Assembly: GCA_963734185.1 (NCBI GenBank)
Contig: CAVTGA010000001.1
Span: forward strand, 2,294,001-2,358,000
From: PALSA-894 sp963734185
GTDB taxonomy: Bacteria > Pseudomonadota > Alphaproteobacteria > Rhizobiales > Xanthobacteraceae
Length of the DNA: 64,000 nt
Reading direction: 5' to 3'
Positions 8,983 to 17,375 of the stretch are shown piece after piece. Under the pieces are notes generated by a model. The model worked only from the letters and a program-made list of their open reading frames with translations, was not told where the DNA came from and ran no database searches. The first letter of the stretch is position 1; the number at the start of each line of letters is the position of its first letter. The translations under genes and the position numbers were made by a program.

Positions 8983-9962
8983 GGCTTGGCCCTGTCGTAG
9001 ACGGACTGGATGATGGCGAGATTGGCGAGCGCATCGTCGAGGTCGCCGTTCGGCGGCGCCCGACCCTCGATCGCCGCGATGAAGTTGTCGAACTCGTGCG
9101 CAAACGAGCGGTCGGCGAAGGGATACTCCCAGCTTGTCGTTTCCGGCGGCCCCATCTCCGGCAGCATGCGATGATGGGTGAGCCGTTCGACGCCGTAGCT
9201 GCCGCCGAGCCCGTCGATGGTCAATTTGCCGGTGCGCCCCATGATCTCCAGCGAGAACTGGTTCTTCCATTCGGTCCACGACGCATGCAGCCACGCCATG
9301 CGGCCGTCGGCGCCCACGAGCGCCAGGAAGCAATTGTCGTCGACGCCGCCGCCCCAGAAGTAGTTCGGCGCCGCGCCGTAGGCGAGCGTCAGGTCGCCGA
9401 GAAAGAACCGCGACAGGTCGATGAGATGCGAGCCCTGGTCGATCAGTTCGCCGCCGCCGGAGATGTTGCGGTCGAAGCGCCATTCCTTCTCGTAGCCGGG
9501 GCGGCCGCCGTGGCCGTAGCGGCCGCGCACGAACAACAGCGGTCCGATCGCACCCTCGTCCGCCATCGCCTTGGCGCGCGCGATCGCGGGGTGGAAGCGA
9601 TGATTGAAGCCCACCTTGACGACCACGCGCCCGCGCCGCGCCGCTTCGGCGATCGGGCGCACCTCATCCGGCCGCCGGCCGGCGGGCTTTTCGATCAGCA
9701 CGTGACGGCCGGCCGCGACCGCGGCCAGCGCGATTGCGGCAAGCCGGTCATGCGGGGTCGCCACGATGACGGCATCGGATGCGATGGCGAGCGCCTCGCG
9801 CCAGTCCGCGAAAGCGCGCGCGTTGGTCTGGCGCGCGAGCTTTTCGCGCCGCTCGGATGCGGGATCGCACACGGCAACGATCTCGTGCGCCGCCGCTGCG
9901 AGGGCACGCTTTTCGCCAATAAGACCGCACCCGATGATCGCGACCCTCACGTCTTCCCCCAT
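8979..9962 (-). CDS. Gfo/Idh/MocA-family oxidoreductase
   Basis: This 327-aa NAD(P)-dependent sugar oxidoreductase begins VRVAIIGCGLIGEKRA, the Rossmann nucleotide motif. It has the family motif EKPAGR near residue 95 and NHRFHPA shortly after; a GSHLIDLSRFF segment follows in the C-terminal substrate domain. These enzymes oxidise or reduce NDP-sugars or free sugars. Start ATG 9962 was chosen because the nucleotide-binding strand follows at once; longer frames enter the SDR gene. It overlaps the upstream SDR by 16 bp and the downstream kinase by 4 bp. Confidence 0.88.
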   Translation of the reverse strand: MGEDVRVAIIGCGLIGEKRALAAAAHEIVAVCDPASERREKLARQTNARAFADWREALAIASDAVIVATPHDRLAAIALAAVAAGRHVLIEKPAGRRPDEVRPIAEAARRGRVVVKVGFNHRFHPAIARAKAMADEGAIGPLLFVRGRYGHGGRPGYEKEWRFDRNISGGGELIDQGSHLIDLSRFFLGDLTLAYGAAPNYFWGGGVDDNCFLALVGADGRMAWLHASWTEWKNQFSLEIMGRTGKLTIDGLGGSYGVERLTHHRMLPEMGPPETTSWEYPFADRSFAHEFDNFIAAIEGRAPPNGDLDDALANLAIIQSVYDRAKP

Positions 9963-10837
9963 GGCCGTCCGCGGTCCTGCGGTACGATGCGACGAAGCGT
10001 GTAAATATCGCCCGCCATGATCTCGCGCAGGATTTCGGGCGAGAACGGCCAGGGATCCCAGGCGGCGGAGATCAGGCGGCCGCTGAGCCCGTCGGAGGCG
10101 GACGAGGCCAAGTATACGCATAGCCCTGCGGCACGTTGCAGCGGCATCCCGCCTTGCGCATGCATCTCCTCGACGCGCGCATGATAGCCGACGCCGATGC
10201 GCTGGGGCCCCGCGGCGCGCAGCTCGTCCATCAGCCGCGTCGCCAGGGCGCCGGGCGCGACGGCATTGACGTCGATGCGGAGCGCGCGAACCTCATCAGC
10301 CAGCGTCTCGGTGAAGCGCACGACGGCGGCCTTCGAGGCGCCGTAGGCCGCCAAGCCCGGCTGCGCAGCGGTCGCGCCGCCGCCGGACAGATTAATGATC
10401 TTCGCGCGCGGGGCGGAGGGCGGTCGCGTCCTGAAATGCTTGACCGCATGGCGGCAGCCGGCCACGAGCCCGAGCAGATTGACCGCGATGGTGGCCTCCC
10501 AGGCAAGCCATTCCGTCTCATCGGTCGGGCCGATCGGGCCATGGATACCGGCGTTGTTGACCACGCAATCGATCGCACCCAAATCATCCAAGACGACCCG
10601 ATAGAAGCGTTCGATGTCGCTGGCGACGGCAACGTCGCAAGCACGTGCGACAACGCGGCGCCGCGGGAACTCGGCGCGTAACGCCGCGGCGGCCGCCTCG
10701 ATATCTCCCGCTGTGCGCGCACAAAGCGCCACATCGGCCCCGGCGACAAGAAATTGCCGGGCGATTTCCCGCCCAAGCCCCTGGCTGGCGCCGGTCACGA
10801 CCGCGCGGCGTCCCACCAAGCTATTGATATCATTCAT
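9947..10837 (-). CDS. SDR-family oxidoreductase
   Basis: The 296-aa protein is a classical short-chain dehydrogenase. TGASQGLGREIA is the cofactor loop, NNAGIHGPIG the NAG motif, and Ser (INLSGGG) with YGASK supplies the catalytic residues. It likely acts on a keto-sugar or other small carbonyl compound. The C-terminal 50 residues extend slightly beyond the usual 250-aa SDR. It is separated by 88 bp from the upstream epimerase and overlaps the downstream oxidoreductase, consistent with one operon. Confidence 0.85.
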   Translation of the reverse strand: MNDINSLVGRRAVVTGASQGLGREIARQFLVAGADVALCARTAGDIEAAAAALRAEFPRRRVVARACDVAVASDIERFYRVVLDDLGAIDCVVNNAGIHGPIGPTDETEWLAWEATIAVNLLGLVAGCRHAVKHFRTRPPSAPRAKIINLSGGGATAAQPGLAAYGASKAAVVRFTETLADEVRALRIDVNAVAPGALATRLMDELRAAGPQRIGVGYHARVEEMHAQGGMPLQRAAGLCVYLASSASDGLSGRLISAAWDPWPFSPEILREIMAGDIYTLRRIVPQDRGRPWGKT

Positions 10838-10924
10838 ACAATAGCACCCGTCATGGAAGCGCGCGGCGACAGCGAAGCGGTCAATAGGGCGAACTCTCCA
10901 CCCGCGTCAAACGCTTCCGCCGCC

Positions 10925-11908
10925 TCAGGTCCGCCGCTCGATCACCCAGGGATTCTCCATCAGCCAGGTCAGTGTGCGGATGATGCTTTCGCGGATGCCC
11001 AGTTGCGGCTGCCATCCGAGCGCACGAATGCGGCGCGTATCGAGAAAGATGAACGGATTGTCGCCGACCCAGCCACGCTCTCCGCCGGTATAGGAGAGCT
11101 TCGGCGCGAGACCAAGATGACCGGTGATCAGTCTGACCGACTCGTTGACCTCGCAGTGCTCGTCGGTGCCGAGGTTGAAGATGTTCACCTTGTCCTGCGC
11201 GCCAGCCATAGCCAGCAGAATCGCCTCGATGCAGTCCTGCACATGGAGATACGATTTGCGCTGCCGGCCGTCGCCCAGAATTCGCAGGCTGGTCGGATCA
11301 GCGCGCAGCATGCGGTAGAAATCGAACACGTGACCGTGGGTATAACGGGCGCCGAGTATGGAGACGAAGCGGAAGATCCAGGAGCGAAAGCCGAAACCTT
11401 CACAGTACGCGGCGATCAAGCCCTCGCCTGCGAGCTTGGAGGCGCCATAGAGGGAGGTCTGCACCGGGAACGGCGCATCCTCCGATGTCGGAAAAACCTT
11501 GGCCTCGCCATAGACGGATCCGGTCGAGGAGAACGCAATGTCGCGGACGCCGTTTTCGCGCATGGCCTCAAGCACGTTGAACGTCGCAACGGTGTTCTGC
11601 CTGAGGTCCTTGCCCGGATGCTCGAGACCAAAGCGCACGTCGGCGTTCGCAGCGAAATGAAACACCACGTCGCACCCAGCCATCGCAGAGGCGAGACGCT
11701 CGTTGTCGAGCAGGTCGGCTTGGTGAAAAGTGAAGGCCCTGTGGCCGCGCGCCTGGCTGAGGAACTCGGCGAGGCCAGTCGACAGATTATCGAAGCCGAC
11801 GACCTCCATGCCGAGCGCAAGCAGGCGGTCAACGAGGCTTGAGCCGATGAACCCGGCAGCTCCGGTGACGAAAGCCCGGCGGTAGCGCAACGGATCGACC
11901 ACGGTCAT
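10925..11908 (-). CDS. NAD-dependent NDP-sugar epimerase/dehydratase
   Basis: This 327-aa extended SDR has TGAAGFIGSSLVD at the N-terminus, SSTGSVYGE for the catalytic Ser/Thr and YGASK for the catalytic pair. The C-terminal half has the expected RKSYLHVQD-type motif. It is closest in pattern to UDP-glucose 4-epimerases, but the exact sugar cannot be told from sequence alone. The start overlaps the stop of gtrA by 4 bp, so translation is coupled. Confidence 0.87.
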   Translation of the reverse strand: MTVVDPLRYRRAFVTGAAGFIGSSLVDRLLALGMEVVGFDNLSTGLAEFLSQARGHRAFTFHQADLLDNERLASAMAGCDVVFHFAANADVRFGLEHPGKDLRQNTVATFNVLEAMRENGVRDIAFSSTGSVYGEAKVFPTSEDAPFPVQTSLYGASKLAGEGLIAAYCEGFGFRSWIFRFVSILGARYTHGHVFDFYRMLRADPTSLRILGDGRQRKSYLHVQDCIEAILLAMAGAQDKVNIFNLGTDEHCEVNESVRLITGHLGLAPKLSYTGGERGWVGDNPFIFLDTRRIRALGWQPQLGIRESIIRTLTWLMENPWVIERRT

Positions 11909-12402
11909 GAGCCGAGGGACTTGCGCGAGGGATTAGGGGGTCCCGCGGCCAGCGCCTGAATTCCCGACCGGAAGACCCAATACCGGTTGCACGCGTAGTT
12001 GGTGAGCGGGATCAGGATCGCCACGACGACGATGGACACGCGATAATCGATGCCGAGAACGTCGGTTAACAGATGGGTCACGAGGCCGTTCAAAGCGAAG
12101 GTGACGACGCCCACCACAAGAAAGCGCCAGAGGTAGGTGCGATGGTCGGATTCGACGCCGAAGGAGTAGAACAGGTGGCCGAAATAAGAGACCGCCGTGG
12201 AGGTCAGTTGGCCAAGGATGGAGGCACTGACCGCCGCGAGCAGCAAAAACTCCACGGCAACGAATGTCGCCGCCGCATAGACCAGCGTCGCGAGCACGCC
12301 GACAAGCCCGAAGCGCGCGAGACGCGCGCTTTCAGTCGTCAGCGAGAATTTTGCCACGGCGCTGGTCCCTGCCCGGCCGCTACGATCGCGCTTGAACTGC
12401 AT
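11905..12402 (-). CDS. GtrA-family membrane protein
   Basis: The 165-aa protein has four hydrophobic helices and the GtrA hallmarks FGLVGVLATLVYAA and NYACNRYWVFRSG. GtrA proteins are thought to flip polyprenyl-linked sugars such as undecaprenyl-phosphate glucose across the inner membrane. The gene overlaps the GtrB-like glycosyltransferase by 23 bp, the classic GtrA/GtrB pairing, and the epimerase downstream by 4 bp. Confidence 0.88.
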   Translation of the reverse strand: MQFKRDRSGRAGTSAVAKFSLTTESARLARFGLVGVLATLVYAAATFVAVEFLLLAAVSASILGQLTSTAVSYFGHLFYSFGVESDHRTYLWRFLVVGVVTFALNGLVTHLLTDVLGIDYRVSIVVVAILIPLTNYACNRYWVFRSGIQALAAGPPNPSRKSLGS

Positions 12403-13459
12403 CGCGCCGACCCGCCGGCTCCGCGGGGGGAACGCTCCCCGTTCCCGAGCGCGGCCCGCGCGGATCGCGCACTGCGGCGTTGACGGCGCGCTCGACGATG
12501 TAGAGCGGGCGGCGGCGCACCTCCTCGTAGATGCGCCCGATATATTCGCCGAGAACGCCGAGCGCGGTAAGCTGCACGCCGCCGATGAACAGCACCAGGA
12601 TGGTGATGGTGGGGATGCCCATCGGGTAGTCGTCGCCGTGCCAGATCTTCATCGCAATTACGATAAAGATGGCAAGCGCGCTGGTGACCGCGATGGCGAA
12701 GCCGGTCCACATCATCATCTTCAGCGGGACGGTGGAAAATCCGAAAATGCCGTTGAACCCGATCTTGAGCGAGCCGAGATAGCGGTTGTAGTTGCCGGCG
12801 CCGGCGTGGCGCGCGTCGCGCTCGTAGAGCACCTCGGTCTGCGCGAAGCCGACCAGCGAGACCAGGCCGCGCAGGAACCCATGCGACTCGCTCAGCCCGC
12901 GCAGCTCCTCGATCACGCGGCGATTCATGACGCGGAAATCGCCGGTATTGCGCGGGATCGGCACTTCCGCAATCCGATTGATCAGATTGTAGCCGAAGCG
13001 GGACACCACGCGTTTGACCAGCGTCTCTCCTTCGCGCGAGGCGCGGCGCGCGGTCACGACGTCGAATCCCTCCTGCGCCTTGCGGAACAGGTTCTCGATC
13101 ATCTCGGGCGGATCCTGCAGGTCGACGTCGATCACCGCGCACCACTCGCCGCGACAATTGAGGATGCCAGCCATGGTCGCTGCCGGCTGGCCGTAGCGAC
13201 GGCTGAACACCAGCAGGCCGATGCGGGGGTCGCGCGCAATCTCCTCGCGGATTACCGCCTCGGTGCGGTCGGGCGAAGGATCGAGGCAGAACAGGATCTC
13301 ATAGGACCCGATGCGCGCCAGAGCCGGAACGGTCCGCTCCAGGAAGGGCGCGATGTTCGCCTCTTCCTTGTAGACGGGAACGACGACCGAGATGAGCGGC
13401 GTCTCGCTGCCGCCGGTCCTCGCCCGCTCAAACGAGTTTGAAGCCGGCTGCACGAGCAT
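12380..13459 (-). CDS. GT2 glycosyltransferase, GtrB/DPM1-like
   Basis: This 359-aa protein has an N-terminal GT-A domain (ISVVVPVYKEE, then AVIDVDLQDPPE as the metal/nucleotide motif near residue 115) and two membrane helices at about 230-255 and 270-295. That layout is typical of GtrB/polyprenyl-phosphate glycosyltransferases, which load a sugar on undecaprenyl phosphate. The C-terminal 50 residues are Arg/Pro-rich and poorly conserved in type. The gene overlaps both the transaldolase (32 bp) and GtrA. Confidence 0.9.
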   Translation of the reverse strand: MLVQPASNSFERARTGGSETPLISVVVPVYKEEANIAPFLERTVPALARIGSYEILFCLDPSPDRTEAVIREEIARDPRIGLLVFSRRYGQPAATMAGILNCRGEWCAVIDVDLQDPPEMIENLFRKAQEGFDVVTARRASREGETLVKRVVSRFGYNLINRIAEVPIPRNTGDFRVMNRRVIEELRGLSESHGFLRGLVSLVGFAQTEVLYERDARHAGAGNYNRYLGSLKIGFNGIFGFSTVPLKMMMWTGFAIAVTSALAIFIVIAMKIWHGDDYPMGIPTITILVLFIGGVQLTALGVLGEYIGRIYEEVRRRPLYIVERAVNAAVRDPRGPRSGTGSVPPAEPAGRRDAVQARS

Positions 13460-14138
13460 CTTCGTAGAACATCTTGACCGTTTCGAGCGAGTACTGCCGC
13501 AGGTCCTTGCCGAACAGGGCGATCTTGGCGACGATGTCGGGCGTTGCCGTGATGATGTGACAGCCGCATTCCTCCGCCTGGATCACGTTGAGCACTTCGC
13601 GCGGGCTTGCCCACAGCAGCTCCGCCTTGGGCAGCCGTTTCAGGATGGCGACGGACTTCGACATCAGCGGGATCGGGTCGACGCCGGTGTCGGCGATGCG
13701 TCCGGCAAAGACCGACACGATGGTGCGGGCGTCCGGGTGAGCGGCGGCGGCGACCGTCTCGACCTGATCGAGGGTGAGCATGGCGGTGACGTTGAGGGAG
13801 AATCCCTCGGCGGATAGCTGGGCGATGAGCGGCGCCGCCGACTCGCCCTTGGTGTTGGTGATCGGAATCTTGACATAGGTGTCGCCGCCCCAACTCGCGA
13901 TCTCGCGCGCTTCGCGCCCCATGGTCTCGAAGTCGTCGGAAAAGACCTCGAACGAGATCGGCAGGTCGGGGATCGCGGCGATCACCTTCTGCGCAAAGGC
14001 CTTGTAGTCGGAGATGCCGGCCTTGCGCATCAGAGTCGGGTTGGTGGTGAAGCCAGACACCACGCCGCGTTTTGCGGCCTCGACCATCGCACCAAGATCG
14101 GCGCCGTCCTGAAACAGTTTGACCTGCAGTTTTCGCAT
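13428..14138 (-). CDS. Transaldolase-family protein (short TalC/FSA type)
   Basis: The 236-aa protein belongs to the short transaldolase/fructose-6-phosphate aldolase group. It has the N-terminal SGFTTNPTLMRKAG motif, the Schiff-base lysine in TYVKIPITNTKG and the conserved SVFAGRIADTG segment. It would carry out reversible C-C bond transfer or cleavage on sugar phosphates in the cytoplasm. It is the first gene of the nine-gene operon and overlaps the GtrB-like gene, which suggests a job in sugar precursor synthesis rather than the central pentose phosphate pathway. The substrate is unknown. Confidence 0.88.
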   Translation of the reverse strand: MRKLQVKLFQDGADLGAMVEAAKRGVVSGFTTNPTLMRKAGISDYKAFAQKVIAAIPDLPISFEVFSDDFETMGREAREIASWGGDTYVKIPITNTKGESAAPLIAQLSAEGFSLNVTAMLTLDQVETVAAAAHPDARTIVSVFAGRIADTGVDPIPLMSKSVAILKRLPKAELLWASPREVLNVIQAEECGCHIITATPDIVAKIALFGKDLRQYSLETVKMFYEDARAAGFKLV

Positions 14139-14403
14139 GTCGCCTGGTTTTTTCGTGCTGGATTGCCGGTCCCTTGCCGGCGGCCCTGTGTACAGGTCCC
14201 TTACCGGGGGTTCAACAGCATTTTCGCAGCGCTGGCACGCGGGTTTTGCCGATCACGGGCCGGTTTTCCCGCGATTGACGGCCGTGCTGCAAATTGCCGA
14301 TATGGGCGGGCGGCGGGTTGCCGAGCGAACCGTCGCGCGCTCCGCGGCAGCCGCCGTCGAGCTGGGCTGAAAGTCCTATCAACGCGACGATACCTTTAGA
14401 TCC
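14139..14403. promoter_or_regulatory. Divergent intergenic region between two glycan operons
   Basis: These 265 bases separate the minus-strand transaldolase operon from the plus-strand glycosyltransferase operon and must hold both promoters. Two near-repeats of GGTCCCTT-x-CCGG lie at about 14168-14210. No convincing -35/-10 pair could be identified. Confidence 0.4.
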
Positions 14404-15603
14404 ATGCAGCGCCCCGTTGTCACGATCGTCACGCCCTCGTTCAACCAGGGACAATTCATCCGGCAGACGATCGAAAGCGTGCTGACGCAGGACTACCCGC
14501 ACATCGAATACATCATCATGGACGGCGGCTCGACCGACGAGACGGCGTCGATTGCCGCCGAGTACGCGGGCCGGCTCACCTTCATATCGGAGAAGGACCG
14601 CGGGCAGTCGCACGCCATCAACAAGGGCTTCCGCATGGCGCGCGGCGAAGTGGTGTCGTGGCTCAATTCCGACGACATCATCCTGCCGGGAGCGGTCGCT
14701 CACGCAGTCAACGCCTTCGAGCGCGATCCGACACTCGGCGCGGTCTACGGCGAGGGCTATCTGATCGACTATGACGGCGCCGTGACGTCGCGCTTCCCGG
14801 CCACCGAGCCGTTCAACCTGTGGAAGCTCGTCTACCTGTCGGATTACATTCTGCAGCAGACGACCTACTTTCGCCGCAACATTCTCGATGACGTCGGCTT
14901 CCTCGACGAGACCCTGCACTGGGGCCTTGATTGGGATTTCCTGATCCGGATCGGGAAGCGCTATTGGATCGCGTATATTCCCGAATACATGGGTTCGCTG
15001 CGGGAGTACGAGGCCGCCAAGACGTTTTCCGGCGGCCATCGCCGTTTCCGCGAGCTCGCCGCCCTGCTGCGAACGCACGGTCACATGCGCTACCCTCCCG
15101 GCTACGTGACCTACGGCCTCGATACCTACCAGCGCATCCTCTCGCGCTATCTGCCGTTTGCCTCGTGGCGCGAAGCCTTGAGCCGCGCGGCGCATCGTAA
15201 GATCAGCCGCGTGCTGAGCGAGAGTCAGGGGTTCTATTCCGACGGCTGGGCCGCCGGAGAAGCCAAATGGATGTTTCCTGCAGGCCGCGGACGCGCCCGC
15301 CTGCAAGGCATGGTGCCGTCTTTTCCGCAACTCGCGGATCAGAACCTCGCGGTGACCTGCAACGGCGCGCTCGTCGCGCACCGGTCGCTGGCGTTCGGGG
15401 ATTTCGAGATCGAGTTCGACTATGAAGGGCCGGACCCCCGCTCGCCGTCATTCATCGAGGTCAAGGCGTCCAAGACGTTTGTTCCCAAGCACCACGGCAT
15501 GGGCAACGACCTGCGCCCCCTGGCGTATCACTTCGATAAGTTCGAGCGCGTCGACCGCGCCCGGAACCTTGCGGTTCCACATAGCAAAGCGGAACCGGCA
15601 TGA
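14404..15603 (+). CDS. GT2 glycosyltransferase with C-terminal accessory module
   Basis: The 399-aa protein has a GT-A domain over about residues 1-220 (VTIVTPSFNQGQFI, DGGSTDET, and the WLNSDD metal motif). A long linker leads to a C-terminal module from about residue 275 starting GFYSDGWAA. This module is beta-rich and resembles, in its DGWA start and overall pattern, the C-termini of the next two glycosyltransferases. It should transfer a nucleotide-sugar to a growing glycan at the cytoplasmic face. It is the first gene of a plus-strand series reaching fcl; no signal sequence is present. Confidence 0.88.
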   Translation: MQRPVVTIVTPSFNQGQFIRQTIESVLTQDYPHIEYIIMDGGSTDETASIAAEYAGRLTFISEKDRGQSHAINKGFRMARGEVVSWLNSDDIILPGAVAHAVNAFERDPTLGAVYGEGYLIDYDGAVTSRFPATEPFNLWKLVYLSDYILQQTTYFRRNILDDVGFLDETLHWGLDWDFLIRIGKRYWIAYIPEYMGSLREYEAAKTFSGGHRRFRELAALLRTHGHMRYPPGYVTYGLDTYQRILSRYLPFASWREALSRAAHRKISRVLSESQGFYSDGWAAGEAKWMFPAGRGRARLQGMVPSFPQLADQNLAVTCNGALVAHRSLAFGDFEIEFDYEGPDPRSPSFIEVKASKTFVPKHHGMGNDLRPLAYHFDKFERVDRARNLAVPHSKAEPA

Positions 15604-15689
15604 TTCCGCGCGTGCCCACCCGTGCAAGGTTGCCGTGCAAGCGTGCTGCGTTTGCAAGTAGTCCGGGGTTCGGATAAACGAGCCCTTTG

Positions 15690-17375
15690 ATGAACGATTG
15701 CAAGACCATCGTCGTCGACTTGACGCCTCTGCTTCCGGGCGCCGTCAACGGCGGTGCGAAGATCCTGGTGCTCGAGCTGCTGCGACGGCTGCCCGAGCTC
15801 AAGCCCGCAACCCAGTTCGTCCTGTTGACGCGGCGGTCGTCGCATGACGAGTTGGCGCAGTTCGAGCGCGCCAACGTCACGCGGAAGTTGGTGTGGAACG
15901 ATCTCGGAACGCGGGACGATCGGCGCGGGCGCGCCTCCGAGTGGCTGATGCAGCAGGGCGCGACCGTGACGCGCAGGCTGCCCGCATGGCTGCAACGCAT
16001 GCGTTACGACGTGCGCAGGCTGCTGACCGGTCCCGTCGCTTCGGCCGAGCGCGAACTTGCGCCGACATTGCTGTTCTCGCCATTCGGATTGTCCGAGTCG
16101 TTCGGCGGGATGGAGTTTTCTGCGGCCGATCTGCCGACGGTCGCAATCCTGTACGACCTGCAGCACCGGCGCTACCCGCAGTTCTTCGATGCCGCGGAGG
16201 TCGCCAAGCGGGAGCGCAACCTGCATAGCCACGGCGCGGGATCCGTCATGGCGGCCATCTCCGACTTCGTGCGCAACAGCGCGATCGAGGCCGGCGCGAT
16301 CGCCGAGGACGCGATATTCACCGTGCATATCCGATTGCAGCACCGCATCGTGGAGATCGACGGTGATCGCGCGGCGCGGACGTTGCGCGATTTGGGATTG
16401 TCCGCCGACCGCTATCTCCTCTACCCGGCGAATTTCTGGCCGCACAAGAACCACGCCGCGCTGCTCGAAGCCTTCACGATCGCACGAAGCGAGGGAATGC
16501 CGACCGATGTCAAGCTCGTCTGCACCGGGGCGCCGGGCGAGCGCTCGGCTGCGGTCGCGCAGGCGGCCGATGCGCTCGGACTCAAGGAGGTCTTCGTCGT
16601 TCCCGGCTTTCTCGATGACATGCAATTCGCCGCTGTGCTGCGTTGCGCGCGCGGCGTCGTATTTCCTTCGCTCTATGAAGGCTTCGGTATGCCGGTGATC
16701 GAGGCGATGGCGGTCAAATGTCCGGTCGCGTGCAGCAATACCACCAGCCTGAGCGAAATCGCGGGAGATGCGGCACTGTTGTTCGATCCGGAGTCGCCCG
16801 CCGATATCGCCAACGCAATCAATCGGCTCGCCACCGACGAACCGCTCCGCTCCGCTCTGGTCGAGAGAGGCTCGCTGCGGGCCGCGAGCTTCGCCGATAG
16901 CGGACGCATGGCACGCGAATACCTGCAATTGTTCGACACCGCGCTCGAGCGCTGGAACAACCGGTCGATGGCTGCAGGCCAGGAGCAGCTGCACGGTGTC
17001 CACGGCGACGGTTGGGCGGCTCCTTCGATCGTCGTGCAGTACGGGCACGGCTCGGGCGAGCGCTCGCTGCATATGGACTTGCAAATTCCCGGCTGGCTGC
17101 CGATCCGTTACTATGAGCTTTCGGTCGCCACCGCGGAGGGAGAGCGTATCGCCCATCATAGGCTGAAGCCCGGCGACGCGCCGACGATCGAGATGCCGAT
17201 CGGACGCGCGGCCGGCGCGCGCGAGGTGTGCATCAAGCCGTTCTTCCGGCCGATTGAATTGCGCGAGCTGGCGAAGTCCGCAGATGCGCGCGAACTGACC
17301 GTCATCGTCCAGCGCATCGAAATCCGCGATGCCAAGGGATCCATGCTGCTGTATCCAAGGACGCATGCGGCATGA
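15690..17375 (+). CDS. GT4-type glycosyltransferase with C-terminal accessory module
   Basis: ATG 15690 was chosen over a TTG three bases earlier; the protein is about 561 aa. It shows the GT-B fold of family GT4: YPANFWPHKNH for the C-domain start, VVPGFLDD, and the donor-site motif FPSLYEGFGMPVIEAMA near residue 335. After about residue 440 comes a module beginning HGDGWAAPSIVVQYG and ending in a DARELTVIVQRIEI strand. The module is closely similar to the C-terminus of the downstream GT2. The stop codon overlaps the next start by 4 bp (ATGA), so the two are translated together. Confidence 0.9.
   Translation: MNDCKTIVVDLTPLLPGAVNGGAKILVLELLRRLPELKPATQFVLLTRRSSHDELAQFERANVTRKLVWNDLGTRDDRRGRASEWLMQQGATVTRRLPAWLQRMRYDVRRLLTGPVASAERELAPTLLFSPFGLSESFGGMEFSAADLPTVAILYDLQHRRYPQFFDAAEVAKRERNLHSHGAGSVMAAISDFVRNSAIEAGAIAEDAIFTVHIRLQHRIVEIDGDRAARTLRDLGLSADRYLLYPANFWPHKNHAALLEAFTIARSEGMPTDVKLVCTGAPGERSAAVAQAADALGLKEVFVVPGFLDDMQFAAVLRCARGVVFPSLYEGFGMPVIEAMAVKCPVACSNTTSLSEIAGDAALLFDPESPADIANAINRLATDEPLRSALVERGSLRAASFADSGRMAREYLQLFDTALERWNNRSMAAGQEQLHGVHGDGWAAPSIVVQYGHGSGERSLHMDLQIPGWLPIRYYELSVATAEGERIAHHRLKPGDAPTIEMPIGRAAGAREVCIKPFFRPIELRELAKSADARELTVIVQRIEIRDAKGSMLLYPRTHAA

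Noticed and set aside
5792..9103. A 1103-codon minus-strand frame
   Set aside because: Its first 380 codons run through the kinase gene in the wrong frame with Arg-rich composition; the real protein starts at ATG 7966.
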